Shown here: piece after piece, positions 28,858-39,335 of the stretch | How the letters are laid out: each line of letters starts with the position of its first letter | How positions within the stretch are numbered: position 1 is the stretch's first letter | Source: Microcoleus sp. AS-A8 | Lineage (GTDB): Bacteria; Cyanobacteriota; Cyanobacteriia; Cyanobacteriales; Coleofasciculaceae | Assembly (NCBI GenBank): GCA_039962225.1 | Contig: JAMPKV010000010.1 | Location: 124,001-188,000, forward strand | Length of the DNA: 64,000 nt | Direction of reading: 5' to 3' | Position numbers and translations under genes: made by a program | Notes under the pieces: model-generated | The model's database searches: none | The model's input: only the letters and a program-made list of their open reading frames with translations | Told to the model about the DNA's origin: nothing

Positions 28858-29982
28858 TTAAGCTTCTTCATTCACTACTAAGCCCCCCTGTGTAAAAATT
28901 TTGGGTAAGTCTAAAACTTTCAGCTTTTTTTCTTGAAAGAAAGCACTTCCCCGCATGTACTGCTCAGCCAAATCGGGCAGGATTCCGGATAAGGGTGTTA
29001 TGTCAGCCGAGTTTAGATAGGCCATTTCTAACACTTGATCGACGGGCAATCCGGCAACAATATCGTTAACCTCAACCACCACTGTTGGAGAACCAACGCG
29101 AACTGGGGCGGTGGGGAGATTCAAAACATTCCGAATATCGACTAATGTGATAATTTCTCCTCGCAAATTCATGTTGCCGATGATGTGGTTTGGGCAGCAG
29201 GGAATGGGTGTCAAGTTACCAATATCAGTGAATTCCCGTATCAGTTCTAAGTCCAATCCAAAGTATTCATCACCCAAATTAATCACCGCTAGGGTTGTCA
29301 GCTCGTTGGTAAGGGTTGAACTTTCAATTTGCGGCTTCAGATTCTCAGCCCTAGCCCGAAAAGTTTCCCTTTCTTGGGGCGTAGCCCTAGGGCAGTACAA
29401 ATCGTAGAAGCTCAGGTAATTCTTAGGAGTTAGGAATTCTTCAGCCTGCTGTGCACCGTCTGGTTCTAGCTGCTTTTCGACATCACTCGTTAGAGATTCT
29501 GTCATTAAATCCAACTGACTTTGTGCATCCCAAATTAAGGGGAGGATAGTATCCGGCTGGGGCATTAAGGTCTTAGGTTCGAGCAGTAAAATCTGCTCTT
29601 CATTCACTGTAGCAAATCCTGCGATACCTGGAGCATTTATATTGTTAAGTATTCCCTCCGGGGGTTGTTTTTGGATCAGTTCAGCATCTATCTCTAGCAG
29701 CTCATGGGTTTGGTGAGCCACCAGGCCAAATTGCAACTCCTCCCACTGCCCCATGATGAGATAATCGCTAATTTTACATTCTTTAAGCGAAGGCTCTTGG
29801 AGTAAATCTAGATGCATAATTGGCACAATTTGCCCCCGTAAATTCAGCATCCCGATAATATTGTTGGAAGCTTCAGTTAGGGGTATAAGTTCTGGAAGCG
29901 ATAAAATTTCATGAACCAATTCTGCCTCAATTCCATACTGCACATCATGCAGGCGAAATATTAAGTATTGCTTAGTTTCCAT
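28858..29982 (-). CDS. Tandem CheW-domain coupling protein
   Basis: A 374-residue protein with two CheW domains, about residues 4-165 and 220-365, joined by a linker with the basic/acidic stretch PRATPQERETFRARAE. Each domain has the CheW signature GMLNLRGQIVPIMHLDLL (first) and GNMNLRGEIITLVDIRNVL (second). CheW proteins couple receptors to CheA; a double-CheW form may bridge neighbouring signalling units. It is placed between the PATAN regulator and the MCP on the same strand, 184 bp before the MCP. Confidence 0.9.
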   Translation of the reverse strand: METKQYLIFRLHDVQYGIEAELVHEILSLPELIPLTEASNNIIGMLNLRGQIVPIMHLDLLQEPSLKECKISDYLIMGQWEELQFGLVAHQTHELLEIDAELIQKQPPEGILNNINAPGIAGFATVNEEQILLLEPKTLMPQPDTILPLIWDAQSQLDLMTESLTSDVEKQLEPDGAQQAEEFLTPKNYLSFYDLYCPRATPQERETFRARAENLKPQIESSTLTNELTTLAVINLGDEYFGLDLELIREFTDIGNLTPIPCCPNHIIGNMNLRGEIITLVDIRNVLNLPTAPVRVGSPTVVVEVNDIVAGLPVDQVLEMAYLNSADITPLSGILPDLAEQYMRGSAFFQEKKLKVLDLPKIFTQGGLVVNEEA

Positions 29983-30836
29983 AGTGGTGTTTGAGGAGTT
30001 CAGGAGTTGAGGCGTGTTGAAGGAAAAGTTGGGAATTGCATAGACCCTCTAATAACTAGGTTACTGAATTTTTCAACTTTAAACATCAAGAAATCCGTCG
30101 AAAGGATGAAGACATCCTGAAGATATTTTTTATTCAAGCAAAAGAAATAATATTACTGGGATTAACACATCTGTCTACAATTTCAAGTAATTGAGTGGGG
30201 GAATTTTCAATTGTATCTATATAAATAGAGCCACTGGTACCCTCAGTTTGTAAATCCAGAAGCAAAGTACTGAAATACCCAGCTTGATACAGTAATCTTT
30301 CTAGCATTCTTAGAACTCTCTATATAACATTTTGCGAATGCTTCTGCTGAGGATACTAATGTTAGCTAGTGCCGCTTCGCAGAAATAACTCATCAGTTGA
30401 CAGTAAGGAAACTCTCGGAGCGCACTTCTACTGCAATTCTGAGAACTGATGGGAAACTTTCGCCGCTCTGCACTCTCTGAAAAAGGGCGTATATAAGTAG
30501 CAGTATCACTAGCGATTAAGGGTTGGAAAGCCTTTGGTTTTATTACAGCTTTTGTTGATGACTACGACTGTAATCTCGCCTCTATTCAATCTATTTGAAT
30601 TAACTAGAATCGGCAATCAATTTAATATAGCTTAATCATTGTGTTAGGATTCAGCCATAGAAAAATAGCCAACTTGATAGAAATTCCACACGGACTGATG
30701 CTCTCGATACGGAGTTAATTTTTCAGGGGTATAGGTTTTCCAATTCCCCCTTTCCTAGAGATTTTTTTTATTGTTACTGTTGATACAAATTCCGGCAAAT
30801 ATGCAAGCGGAGAGTGAGATTGAGCTGGAGGAAGCC
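29983..30836. other. Region holding a collapsed response-regulator copy
   Basis: About 850 bp between the PATAN regulator and the double CheW gene. It contains the 57-codon remnant at 30134-30307 and a leader segment copied from upstream of the PATAN gene (about 30337-30353 matches 32032-32048 apart from one base). The remainder (30380-30836) shows nothing recognisable. Confidence 0.6.
30134..30307 (-). pseudogene. 57-codon in-frame remnant of a duplicated PATAN response regulator
   Basis: This open frame (ATG to TGA) starts MLERLLYQAG. Residues 7-36 align without gaps to residues 7-36 of the PATAN regulator at 30837-32003 (16 of 30 identical, for example YQAG, LYIxTIxNS-like positions). Residues 37-48 (PTQLLEIVDRCV) match the regulator's C-terminus (PSQLLQIVNGCV, residues 366-377; 8 of 12 identical). 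About 330 residues between are gone, with the frame preserved. The upstream leaders are similar too. It is a tandem duplicate that lost its middle; whether the small peptide is expressed is unknown. Confidence 0.75.
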
Positions 30837-32003
30837 TCACCTGGAAAGGGCGGGTTCTAATGTCGTCTTTTCAACACATCCGTTCACAATTTGGAGTAAC
30901 TGACTGGGTTCAACGGGCTTGGTTAAATAATGAGTGGCACCCGCAAATTGACCTCGGAGTTTATCAGAGAATTTATCTCTGGCTGTCAGCATAATAATGG
31001 GCAAATTTTTAAATTTGCTAATGCTGCGTACTGTGCGGCAAAATTCTAAGCCATCAATATCTGGCATTGTCACATCTAGCAACAGCAGCGCAATCGGATT
31101 GGTATTGATTACCTTGAGGGCATCTACGGCATTACTTGCCAACAACACTTGATAGCGATCGCTCAAAGCTCGCTTAATTGTGGTTTGCACAATCAGAGAG
31201 TCATCAACACTCAGAACAATTGGACGTGTTTTTTGGCTGGCAGCAACTTCTTGGGTTGCAGGTGCATCTCCGTTGAAGCTAATCCACCCTGATACTGCCC
31301 ATGCCATATAAGACCGCCCTAACTCCAGAGGGTCTTCGCCTAATGGGTCGGCAATATCAATGAGCGATCGCACCCCATCCACCCACTCCTCTAGATGCTG
31401 CTGTGCCTTACGGTCTGTAACGGCTGGCAAACCGCTGGGTGAAAGCTGGGGAACAGCATCCATTGAGGGGACAACAGGAGCAAGTGCAGCCCATTCCTGT
31501 TGGCGCATTGTGACATCTTGCATGAGCTTAGACCAGTCTAGACCGTGACCATCTTCGCCATGACTCAGGTCAAACTCTACGGTGGAATCTAACTCTAATT
31601 GTCCGGAATGAGGCAATATTTGTTCTAGAACTTGAACAACTTGAGCATGGACAATGTTTTCTATCTCCTCCCATTTGAACACTCGTATCCGGACGATTTG
31701 TTCAAAAAATTCTCGAAAGGATGATGAATTGTTTAATTTCTGCGTTGCATATTTGATCGCAGGGTCTGCCATTTTATAATTGCACTTCTTGCCAATCGCC
31801 CTGGCCAATTCTTGCTTGTTATCTGGAACGGTTACGCCAGCGTAAGTAATCTGCCCGTTTTTGAAAATTAGAACACGAGACCTTGGCTTTTGCTCGGAAT
31901 TTACAATTGTTTTGATATAAACAGCGCTACTGACACGCTCACGGTGTAAATCCCAAAGCAAATCCTGTAATTGCCCAGCTTGATACTGTGATACTTTTGA
32001 CAT
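30837..32003 (-). CDS. PATAN-domain response regulator (PatA/PixG/TaxP type)
   Basis: A 388-residue regulator with an N-terminal PATAN/DUF4388-type domain (about 5-240, YQAGQLQDLLWDLH and SRVLIFKNGQITYAG) and a C-terminal receiver (about 262-380). Receiver residues are Asp267-Asp268, phospho-acceptor Asp310 (LLLLDVTMPD), Thr340 and Lys362 (YLTKPV). PATAN regulators act in phototaxis (PixG, TaxP1), probably on pilus motors, and in heterocyst patterning (PatA). It is the first gene of the minus-strand taxis cluster and so a likely output of the CheA downstream. A collapsed duplicate lies 530 bp downstream. Confidence 0.93.
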   Translation of the reverse strand: MSKVSQYQAGQLQDLLWDLHRERVSSAVYIKTIVNSEQKPRSRVLIFKNGQITYAGVTVPDNKQELARAIGKKCNYKMADPAIKYATQKLNNSSSFREFFEQIVRIRVFKWEEIENIVHAQVVQVLEQILPHSGQLELDSTVEFDLSHGEDGHGLDWSKLMQDVTMRQQEWAALAPVVPSMDAVPQLSPSGLPAVTDRKAQQHLEEWVDGVRSLIDIADPLGEDPLELGRSYMAWAVSGWISFNGDAPATQEVAASQKTRPIVLSVDDSLIVQTTIKRALSDRYQVLLASNAVDALKVINTNPIALLLLDVTMPDIDGLEFCRTVRSISKFKNLPIIMLTARDKFSDKLRGQFAGATHYLTKPVEPSQLLQIVNGCVEKTTLEPALSR

Positions 32004-32721
32004 GCTTATAACTTTCTAGGTGATTTTTGCAAATGCTTCTGCTCAGGAGACTGCTAGTCCCTAGATTAAAAATCGCTCTTTTTCAGCAGCATGATTTAGT
32101 GCAGCCGCTAGGAAGCTTGTGAGTATTGGGTTTTCCCATTGTGAATGCGTGAATTTTGCATGGCTTAATCGGTCGAATTCAGCCTCGAAAAGTCCGCTTA
32201 TCAAAGCCCTACGCTAGATTTCCTATCTTTATTTAGGAGGGCTTATAGAAGAGGTAAGCGGAGTTGACAACTGATGAGATGAGCTTGGTAGTGAAAAATA
32301 GATAGTCCTGCTATACCTGCTATATCTGACCCTGAGTATTCTTACTTAAGATGAATGGGTCACCCTATCCCTGATTTCATCCCTCAGAACTTTACACTTC
32401 GCAGTACTATTACATGAAATTAATGCACTTATTTGATGTTATTTCAGTTGTTTAAAACCGACAATAAACTAAAGCAAATTAAATTAATTCTTTATAGTCC
32501 CTACAAAGAAAAATAGCACTTTACAAAGGATTATTTACTAAAGGTTAAAGGATATAAAATGATGTTTTACGTAATACTAAACTTCATATTTGTCATACAT
32601 GTAATACGATAAAGAACTCCTAAAAATAGGGCTTTTTATAGCAGTTATCAGTAGCGTGAAGTACATCAGGAGAATCAAAAGACATCTTGCAAAAATACGA
32701 AGAACCCCTCCCCAATCCTCT

Positions 32722-32762
32722 CCGTTTCGGGGAGGGAGTAAGATTTCCTCCCCCCGAAACGG
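32722..32762. repeat. CCGTTTCGGGGAGG-type palindromic repeat
   Basis: CCGTTTCGGGGAGG faces CCTCCCCCCGAAACGG across about 11 bases. The arms match apart from a 2-base length difference. This is a GC-rich intergenic palindrome of the sort spread through cyanobacterial genomes. Confidence 0.65.
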
Positions 32763-32919
32763 GGGAATGAGCCGGAGCTCATACGAGGAGGTCAATTCGA
32801 CTTTGGCAAGAGGTCTAAAGGCTCACTCAGAGAGTAGGAGGAGGTTTGGAGAGAGGGCAGAGTGTACCGCATCGAATTGAGCAGGACTATCAGTCATTCT
32901 TGACCAGAGGCGATAAAGG

Positions 32920-32959
32920 AAAAGGGTAAAGATGAGTTTTAAGTCACCTTTACCCTTTT
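32920..32959 (-). terminator. Strong hairpin, possible bidirectional terminator
   Basis: AAAAGGGTAAAGATGA pairs with TCACCTTTACCCTTTT (15 of 16) around an 8-base loop. Terminal A/T runs on both sides allow termination from either direction; the DUF4870 gene (minus strand) lies about 220 bp upstream of it. Confidence 0.5.
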
Positions 32960-33177
32960 CCCCTACGATTGCTCTCCTTAACAGGAGATTTCAACATCCA
33001 CCGACTGAACTCTCACCAACCTTGAGTGGGAGCATCTCTCTCAAACTAAAGTGTTAATCCGGCAAAGCAGGCGCGACAGTGGGTAGCCTTGTTGTAAGCT
33101 AGCGAAGCTACCCGAAGGGAACGTTAATACGCTTCATACCTTGAGGTCAGCGATCGCAAATTTCTTTCTGGACAAAT

Positions 33178-33525
33178 TTACACGATGTGGAAGATAAACG
33201 GATAGCGGTAAGCCTGATTGGGATTGTTCAGAGCTTGGATGATGGCAAAAATGGGGGGTACCCAATGGAACAGAAAGAATATCGGTCCCAGGATTAATCC
33301 CAGCAATCCCAAAGTCAGAAATATTAATGCCCCAATAATCGCTCCATAAACCCACACATTCAGGTGGAAATTAATGGCTTCTTTGGCGTTATCCTTAACA
33401 ACTGGATCTTCGGATACAAACAAGATTGCAATTGGAACCGCCACTGACACAACCACCGAACTAAAAAAGATGGAGCCATGACAGAGTGCTGATAAAAGCT
33501 TGCGTTTGTCCGGGTCAAATTCCAT
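33178..33525 (-). CDS. DUF4870-family small membrane protein
   Basis: A 115-residue inner-membrane protein of the DUF4870 family. It starts MEFDPDKRKLLSALCHGSIF; three hydrophobic segments lie at about 15-37, 57-80 and 78-98, and the family core KEAINFHLNVWVYGAIIGAL is clear. Function of the family is unknown. It is divergent from prfC; the 186-bp gap holds both promoters. Confidence 0.85.
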   Translation of the reverse strand: MEFDPDKRKLLSALCHGSIFFSSVVVSVAVPIAILFVSEDPVVKDNAKEAINFHLNVWVYGAIIGALIFLTLGLLGLILGPIFFLFHWVPPIFAIIQALNNPNQAYRYPFIFHIV

Positions 33526-33711
33526 AAAACCGATTCCCTAATTCCATCAAAGCTGGCTGACTTCTAACCACGACTTTATCACGCACCTTTATACAAAGAG
33601 GTGGTAAATCCCGTCCTGCCTGGGGGAGGGAATCCTCCGGGAGTTTTAAGGACTGGCTTGGCGACGGACTTCTATAATATGTGTTGGTAGTTCCTTCATT
33701 GTGCTTTTCGG

Positions 33712-35340
33712 ATGTCCACTGAAATTCAGGCTGAACTGCAAGCTGCTGTTGAACGTCGGCGCAACTTTGCAATTATTTCCCACCCGGACGCGGGTAAAAC
33801 AACGCTGACCGAAAAACTGTTGCTCTACGGAGGTGCAATTCACGAAGCGGGTGCAGTGAAGGCACGTCGATCACAGCGTAAGGCAACTTCTGACTGGATG
33901 GAAATGGAGCAACAACGGGGAATTTCCATTACCTCGACAGTGTTGCAGTTCGAGTATCAGAATTGCCAGATTAATTTACTCGATACGCCCGGTCACCAAG
34001 ATTTTAGTGAAGATACCTATCGCACGCTAGCGGCAGCCGATAATGCGGTGATGCTGATTGACGCGGCTAAAGGTTTGGAACCCCAAACCCGGAAGCTGTT
34101 TGAAGTCTGCCGGATGCGGAAACTGCCCATCTTCACCTTTGTCAACAAACTCGACCGTCCAGGGCGTGAACCGTTGGAACTGCTGGACGAAATTGAGCAG
34201 GAACTGGGATTGCAGACTTACGCAGTCAACTGGCCGATTGGCATGGGCGATCGCTTCAAGGGTGTCTTTGACCGCTGCCATCAGCAAATTCACCTGTTTG
34301 AACGCAGTGCTCACGGGGCGCGGGAAGCGAAAGATACCGTCGTCAATTTAGGTGACCCCCGGATCGAAGCGCTGCTGGAGCAAGACCTATATTACCAACT
34401 CAAAGAAGAATTAGAACTGATTGAAGGCATTGGCCCAGAACTGGATTTAGAGCAAGTTCATCAAGGTCAGATGACGCCGGTGTTCTTTGGCAGTGCGATG
34501 ACCAACTTTGGCGTCCAACTGTTTTTGGATTCCTTTTTGGATTATGCTCTGAAACCCTATGCCCGCAACTCCTCAGAAGGCACAATTCCCCTAGAATACC
34601 CAGAGTTTACCGGTTTTGTGTTCAAATTACAAGCGAACATGGACTCGAAGCACCGAGATAGAGTGGCGTTTGTGCGCGTTTGCACGGGGAAGTTTGAAAA
34701 AGACATGACCGTGAATCATGCCCGGACGGGTAAGATTGTGCGCTTATCCAGACCGCAAAAACTGTTTGCCCAAGACCGAGAATCCATTGATGTGGCTTAT
34801 CCGGGAGATGTGATTGGTCTGAATAATCCGGGCGTTTTTGCGATCGGCGATACCATCTACAACGGCAAGAAATTAGAGTACGAAGGAATTCCCTGCTTTT
34901 CCCCAGAACTGTTTGCCTATCTGAGAAATCCCAACCCGTCTAAGTTCAAGCAATTCCACAAAGGGGTTACGGAGTTGCGGGAAGAAGGGGCAGTGCAAAT
35001 TATGTACTCCGTGGATGAAGCCAAGCGTGACCCGATTTTGGCTGCCGTGGGACAACTGCAATTTGAAGTGGTGCAGTTCCGGATGCAGAATGAGTATGGC
35101 GTCGAGACTCGCTTAGAGGCATTACCTTACAGTGTCGCCCGTTGGGTCACTGGGGGCTGGGATGCCTTGGATAAAGTGGGGCGTTTGTTCAATACCGTGA
35201 TTGTCAAAGACAACTGGGGACGGCCGGTGCTGTTATTTAAGAATGAATGGAATTTGAACCAAGTGATGGAAGACCATCCAGAGTTAAAGCTGAGTGCGAT
35301 CGCACCCGTGGCTTCCGGTCACGAACCTGTGGCGTTGTAA
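33712..35340 (+). CDS. prfC: Peptide chain release factor 3 (RF3)
   Basis: A 542-residue translational GTPase that recycles RF1/RF2 after termination. G1 is [15 protein letters not shown] (about 23-37), G2 the RGISITSTV segment, G3 [12 protein letters not shown] and G4 NKLDRPGR. The RF3-specific [15 protein letters not shown] block and the C-terminal [15 protein letters not shown] block support prfC over fusA or typA. It stands alone and converges on the M48 gene across a cluster of palindromic repeats. Confidence 0.97.
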   Translation: MSTEIQAELQAAVERRRNFAIISHPDAGKTTLTEKLLLYGGAIHEAGAVKARRSQRKATSDWMEMEQQRGISITSTVLQFEYQNCQINLLDTPGHQDFSEDTYRTLAAADNAVMLIDAAKGLEPQTRKLFEVCRMRKLPIFTFVNKLDRPGREPLELLDEIEQELGLQTYAVNWPIGMGDRFKGVFDRCHQQIHLFERSAHGAREAKDTVVNLGDPRIEALLEQDLYYQLKEELELIEGIGPELDLEQVHQGQMTPVFFGSAMTNFGVQLFLDSFLDYALKPYARNSSEGTIPLEYPEFTGFVFKLQANMDSKHRDRVAFVRVCTGKFEKDMTVNHARTGKIVRLSRPQKLFAQDRESIDVAYPGDVIGLNNPGVFAIGDTIYNGKKLEYEGIPCFSPELFAYLRNPNPSKFKQFHKGVTELREEGAVQIMYSVDEAKRDPILAAVGQLQFEVVQFRMQNEYGVETRLEALPYSVARWVTGGWDALDKVGRLFNTVIVKDNWGRPVLLFKNEWNLNQVMEDHPELKLSAIAPVASGHEPVAL

Positions 35341-35363
35341 TCTCTCTAAGCACAACCTGTGAG

Positions 35364-35542
35364 TAGGGTGGGTTACGCATTCGCTAACCCACCTGATATC
35401 AGTTAGACCAAATTCTTAAAATAGCGTTACTGACATCTTGCATCATTCTCAAGAACCCCACGTAGGGTGTGTTAGCGTCAGCCGCAGAGCACCGTTAAGC
35501 TTGGAGAAAGGTGGGTTACGAGTAGAGCTAACCCACCCTACA
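35364..35542. repeat. Two GTAGGGTG-type palindromes between prfC and the M48 gene
   Basis: The first (35367-35393) is GGTGGGTTA / TAACCCACC with a 9-base loop. The second (35462-35542) has outer arms GTAGGGTG / CACCCTAC and an inner copy of GGTGGGTTA / TAACCCACC. They sit between convergent genes and may stop transcription from both sides. Confidence 0.7.
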
Positions 35543-35607
35543 AATTGCTATTTTCAAGTCAGCGTCAGAAACTCCCACAAAAGCGATCGCCAATCGCAGT
35601 TGTTACT

Positions 35608-37623
35608 CTATCCAGGTAAACTCATTACCAGTAAAACCACAGCCACTAGAATCGCCGCCCCCCCAAAGATGAACGACCAGAGACGGTGGAAACTATTGAC
35701 AATTGTCCCACTTTCTGTAGTAAACTGAGTCAAATCGACCCAAGGGCCAACACCGCGCCGAAACCAACCCGTGACGCCAACTTGCGCCCCTAATAGATTT
35801 TTCACGCGCTTCATGCCAAACCAGAAATTCCCCAGAGGGCCAAATCGAGAGGCATAATGCAGAAAAATCATACCCGTGCGGTCTTGGAGTTTCAAGTCAG
35901 ACCCAAACTGATACCCGGCATCGCCACGCCCCATCAACTCACCTTGCAGCTTGACCGGCTTACCCCGCAACGGACTCGCATAAGGGTCAGACATTAACTT
36001 CAGCACATCCGATTCCGGTGCCGCCTTGAAGTTGGGGAACATCACAAATGTTCGGATTAAGGTTCCTAATCCCAATCCCATGATGGGGAAAGCCACCAGC
36101 GCCATAGGCATCGTTCCCGCTACCGCAATCCCCAGCGCGAAACCCACAAACAACCCAATCGGCATCGCTGAGAAGATCAGCAAATCGAGGACAAAGCTAC
36201 CATAGAGCTTTTTCTTACTCAGGCTTTTCCCCTCTCCCACAACGCGCCCCATGTCAAACTCGGTGGGTAAACCCAACTGTTCTGCATAGGTACTCAACGC
36301 ACGTACCCGCTTGCCCGTTAAGGGGTGAGTCGAATTCAACTCCATCCACCAAGCCCAAGGGTTAAACAAATCCCACAAAAAGACTCGACCCAGTTGGTAG
36401 GGTTTGGCGGCAACGCGATAAGCGGTACCCGTGCTAGCGGCGGCTTTGTGGTCATAAATTCCTAAAGCGCGAGTGCCTTCAATCAGACGGCTGGGTTCTG
36501 AGGAGTGTTTGCTTTCTTCTAAAATCCCGTAAGCAATCTTCACCAAGGCACGGGAAAGGGCGTTAGGATTACCCGTGGTTTCTGCTGCAAAGTGGTCGGC
36601 AAAGTACTCTCGTGTCCGGGACAGGTAGAGAACTAAGTAAGTCCCAATGATATAAAACAGATAGGCAACCAAGGCAGCCGTCCCCGCCGCATCTTTCAGC
36701 TTATCGTTGCCGCCGCGACCGAAGCGTCTCGCAAAGTTGTAAATCAGGTAGGTGATTTGCACCAATGTAGAGGCTAACGTCATCACCGCAAAGTCCCAGT
36801 GGACGATGTGTCCTAGTTCGTGGGCGTAGACGGTGGCAATTTCATCATCATCCAGGTACGTAAATAATCCCTGACTGACGACTAAACGAGCGCTGTTGGG
36901 CAATGCGCCATAGGTAAAGGCTGTAGGGTTCTGGTCGTCGATGATTCCCAGTCGGGGGGTTTTGAGTTTTTTCTGTTGACAAACCCGCCCAATGACTCGC
37001 GCCGCTTCCGGACTTTGACGCGCCACCTCGTCTATGGAAACCCAACGGGTGTTGTAAAGCCATCTCTGGGTTAAGTCCATGAGGAAGGGAGAGAGGAAAA
37101 AACCCGCAATGTTAAAGATGACGGTAATAGCTAAGGCGATCGCTAATCCTGTGGTGGGGTTGTGACTATCCAGGATAAACACAAGCGCTAACGATAACAC
37201 CAACACCATGCCGACTAGCAAGGAAATGGTCACGCCAGAAGCCAAGGCGAGATTCCCTGCTACACTCGCCATTGTTAGCTTCACACCCACTTGAGCGGCG
37301 CGGCTTGCTGTTTGGATGGGATTGGACGGTTTCGGCATTGGGGCGGGAGCCGATTTGGGTGTTTGAGTCCCACTGAGGGAATTGAGAGCATTAATCGCCC
37401 AACTACTGACTTGGGGGTTGTCATTTGTACTCAAATCTTTGGCGAGGGCGATCGCTTGTTCGGTATCGCCCAGGCGGTGATAGGCTTTCACCAGCCCTAC
37501 CTGAGCTTGGATATACCCTTTAGAGCCTCGTTGGCTGTAATACTGACAGAAATCTTTCAGCATTTGAACGGCATCTCGATAACGTCCTTCATTCAAGGCA
37601 TTTAATCCAGCTTGGAGTGACAT
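35608..37623 (-). CDS. TPR-containing membrane M48 (HtpX-like) metalloprotease
   Basis: A 671-residue integral membrane protease. N-terminal TPR-like helices (about 1-85) precede a Pro-rich linker, two transmembrane segments (about 115-180), and the M48 catalytic domain with HELGH at 268-272 and the third ligand in TREYFADHFAAE. Two or more further membrane segments lie at about 465-515, then a soluble beta-rich tail of about 140 residues. A HtpX-like role in removing damaged membrane proteins is likely. GGAG lies 6 bases before the second ATG (37623), which I take as the start; the ATG at 37629 touches that site and would be too close. Confidence 0.88.
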   Translation of the reverse strand: MSLQAGLNALNEGRYRDAVQMLKDFCQYYSQRGSKGYIQAQVGLVKAYHRLGDTEQAIALAKDLSTNDNPQVSSWAINALNSLSGTQTPKSAPAPMPKPSNPIQTASRAAQVGVKLTMASVAGNLALASGVTISLLVGMVLVLSLALVFILDSHNPTTGLAIALAITVIFNIAGFFLSPFLMDLTQRWLYNTRWVSIDEVARQSPEAARVIGRVCQQKKLKTPRLGIIDDQNPTAFTYGALPNSARLVVSQGLFTYLDDDEIATVYAHELGHIVHWDFAVMTLASTLVQITYLIYNFARRFGRGGNDKLKDAAGTAALVAYLFYIIGTYLVLYLSRTREYFADHFAAETTGNPNALSRALVKIAYGILEESKHSSEPSRLIEGTRALGIYDHKAAASTGTAYRVAAKPYQLGRVFLWDLFNPWAWWMELNSTHPLTGKRVRALSTYAEQLGLPTEFDMGRVVGEGKSLSKKKLYGSFVLDLLIFSAMPIGLFVGFALGIAVAGTMPMALVAFPIMGLGLGTLIRTFVMFPNFKAAPESDVLKLMSDPYASPLRGKPVKLQGELMGRGDAGYQFGSDLKLQDRTGMIFLHYASRFGPLGNFWFGMKRVKNLLGAQVGVTGWFRRGVGPWVDLTQFTTESGTIVNSFHRLWSFIFGGAAILVAVVLLVMSLPG

Positions 37624-38030
37624 AGACATCTCCGTTCAAAAAAGAATGGGTATTGAATCAATCAATACTTAGTAATACAAGCATCGTCACGGAGAATTCG
37701 CAAAAGTTAAAAAATATGTTGAGGCTCCAGCGGCTTAATTTTTAGATGAATGGCTTTTGTTCCGGATTATTGAGTTTTTAACCGCAAGAAATTACCAAGA
37801 GTCTGCAAAAAAACTTAAGCAAAATTACTTATTTATTGACCTGATTTTAGGCCAATTCCTTATCAGAATTCTGAGTGGATTTCGGGCAAATATTTCAAAT
37901 TTTTCCTAAAAATTAAAAGGAACAGGCTAAAAAAGCATTTCAGTGAAAATCGTTACAATTATCCTTAATCAAGAAAGGGTCAACATAGTGCTAAAATTGT
38001 GGGTTACACATCGGTATCTGCTCCAAAGCC
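37624..38030. other. Divergent promoter region between the M48 gene and proA
   Basis: About 400 bp of AT-rich DNA without a gene; it holds the promoters of the two divergent genes. No clear repeat or hairpin was seen. Confidence 0.5.
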
Positions 38031-39335
38031 ATGACCGCTTCCCCTGTTGCTTCTCTTCCCCTAACTGCGATCGCTAAAGCTACCCGTCAAGCTGCACGGC
38101 AGTTGGCGGTACTCCCTACCGAGGCGAGGAATCAAGCTGTGGAAGCGATCGCGCAAGCCTTAGAAGCCGCGACTCCGGAAATTTTGGCGGCAAACGCGGC
38201 TGATTGCCAAGCCGCTGAGGCGGAGGGAATTGCTAAGCCTCTGTATAATCGGCTGAAGCTGGATGAGACGAAGCTGAAAGCGGCGATTGACGGTGTGCGC
38301 GATGTGGGGAAGTTGGCTGATCCCGTTGGTACGGTGCAAATGCAGCGGGAACTGGATGAAGGATTAATCCTGAAGCGGATTACCTGTCCCGTGGGGGTTC
38401 TGGGCATTATCTTTGAAGCACGTCCGGATGCTTTGATTCAAATTACTTCCCTCGCGATTAAATCGGGGAATGGGGTGATTCTCAAAGGGGGCAAAGAAGC
38501 GATTCGTTCTTGTGAAACCCTGGTTAAAGCGATTCATCTAGGATTATCGACAACGGCGGTAGACGCGGCGGCGGTTCAATTGCTGACAACGAGAGAAGAA
38601 ATCCGCGCTTTGTTGCAATTGGATGAGTATGTGGATTTAATTATTCCCAGAGGGTCTAATGAATTTGTCAGGTATGTGCAGGAAAATACGCGCATTCCGG
38701 TTTTAGGTCATGCGGATGGAATTTGTCATTTATATATAGATAGGGCGGCGGAACTTCAGAAGGCCGTCGAGATTACGGTGGATGCGAAAACACAATATCC
38801 TGCGGTTTGTAATGCGATTGAAACGCTGCTGGTGCATTCTGCGATCGCGCCAACTTTCCTACCGTTAGCTGCGGCGGCTTTACAAAAACGTCATGTGGAA
38901 TTGCGAGGGGATGAGGCAACTTGCAAAATTCTGGAGATTGCCGCCGCAACAGAAGAAGATTGGTCTACGGAGTACAACGATTTAATTTTGTCGATTAAGG
39001 TTGTAGACTCTCTGGATGAGGCGATCGCGCATATCAATACTTACGGTTCTCGGCATACGGATGCGATTGTCACCGAAGATTCAAATATTGCGGATACCTT
39101 CTTGGATCAAGTAGATTCGGCGAATGTGTTTCACAACTGTTCCACCCGTTTTGCCGATGGTTTCCGCTATGGCTTTGGTGCAGAAGTGGGAATTAGTACC
39201 CAAAAGATGCCGCCGCGTGGGCCGGTGGGGTTAGAAGGGTTGATTACTTATAAGTATAAGGTGACAGGGAATGGTCATATTGTCGCACCTTACGCGGGTA
39301 AGGATGCTAAGCCGTTCACTCATCGGGATTTTTAG
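38031..39335 (+). CDS. proA: Glutamate-5-semialdehyde dehydrogenase (gamma-glutamyl phosphate reductase)
   Basis: A 434-residue NADPH enzyme that reduces gamma-glutamyl phosphate to glutamate-5-semialdehyde, the second step of proline synthesis. Family blocks are [42 protein letters not shown] and the nucleophile Cys in [16 protein letters not shown]. The C-terminal [18 protein letters not shown] is diagnostic of ProA. No clear ribosome-binding site is seen before the ATG. proB and proC are not in the window. Confidence 0.97.
   Translation: MTASPVASLPLTAIAKATRQAARQLAVLPTEARNQAVEAIAQALEAATPEILAANAADCQAAEAEGIAKPLYNRLKLDETKLKAAIDGVRDVGKLADPVGTVQMQRELDEGLILKRITCPVGVLGIIFEARPDALIQITSLAIKSGNGVILKGGKEAIRSCETLVKAIHLGLSTTAVDAAAVQLLTTREEIRALLQLDEYVDLIIPRGSNEFVRYVQENTRIPVLGHADGICHLYIDRAAELQKAVEITVDAKTQYPAVCNAIETLLVHSAIAPTFLPLAAAALQKRHVELRGDEATCKILEIAAATEEDWSTEYNDLILSIKVVDSLDEAIAHINTYGSRHTDAIVTEDSNIADTFLDQVDSANVFHNCSTRFADGFRYGFGAEVGISTQKMPPRGPVGLEGLITYKYKVTGNGHIVAPYAGKDAKPFTHRDF

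Larger units (their letters stand above)
32004..33177. other. Long intergenic region with palindromic repeats
   Basis: About 1.2 kb without a convincing gene. It should contain the promoter of the taxis operon near 32000-32200. AT-rich unique DNA runs to about 32690, followed by a GC-rich hairpin repeat (32722-32762) and a second strong hairpin (32920-32959). Small frames crossing the repeat on both strands are not gene-like. Confidence 0.55.

Noticed and set aside
32577-32880. Overlapping small frames on both strands at 32.6-32.9 kb
   Set aside because: They read through the palindromic repeat and carry no protein-like features.
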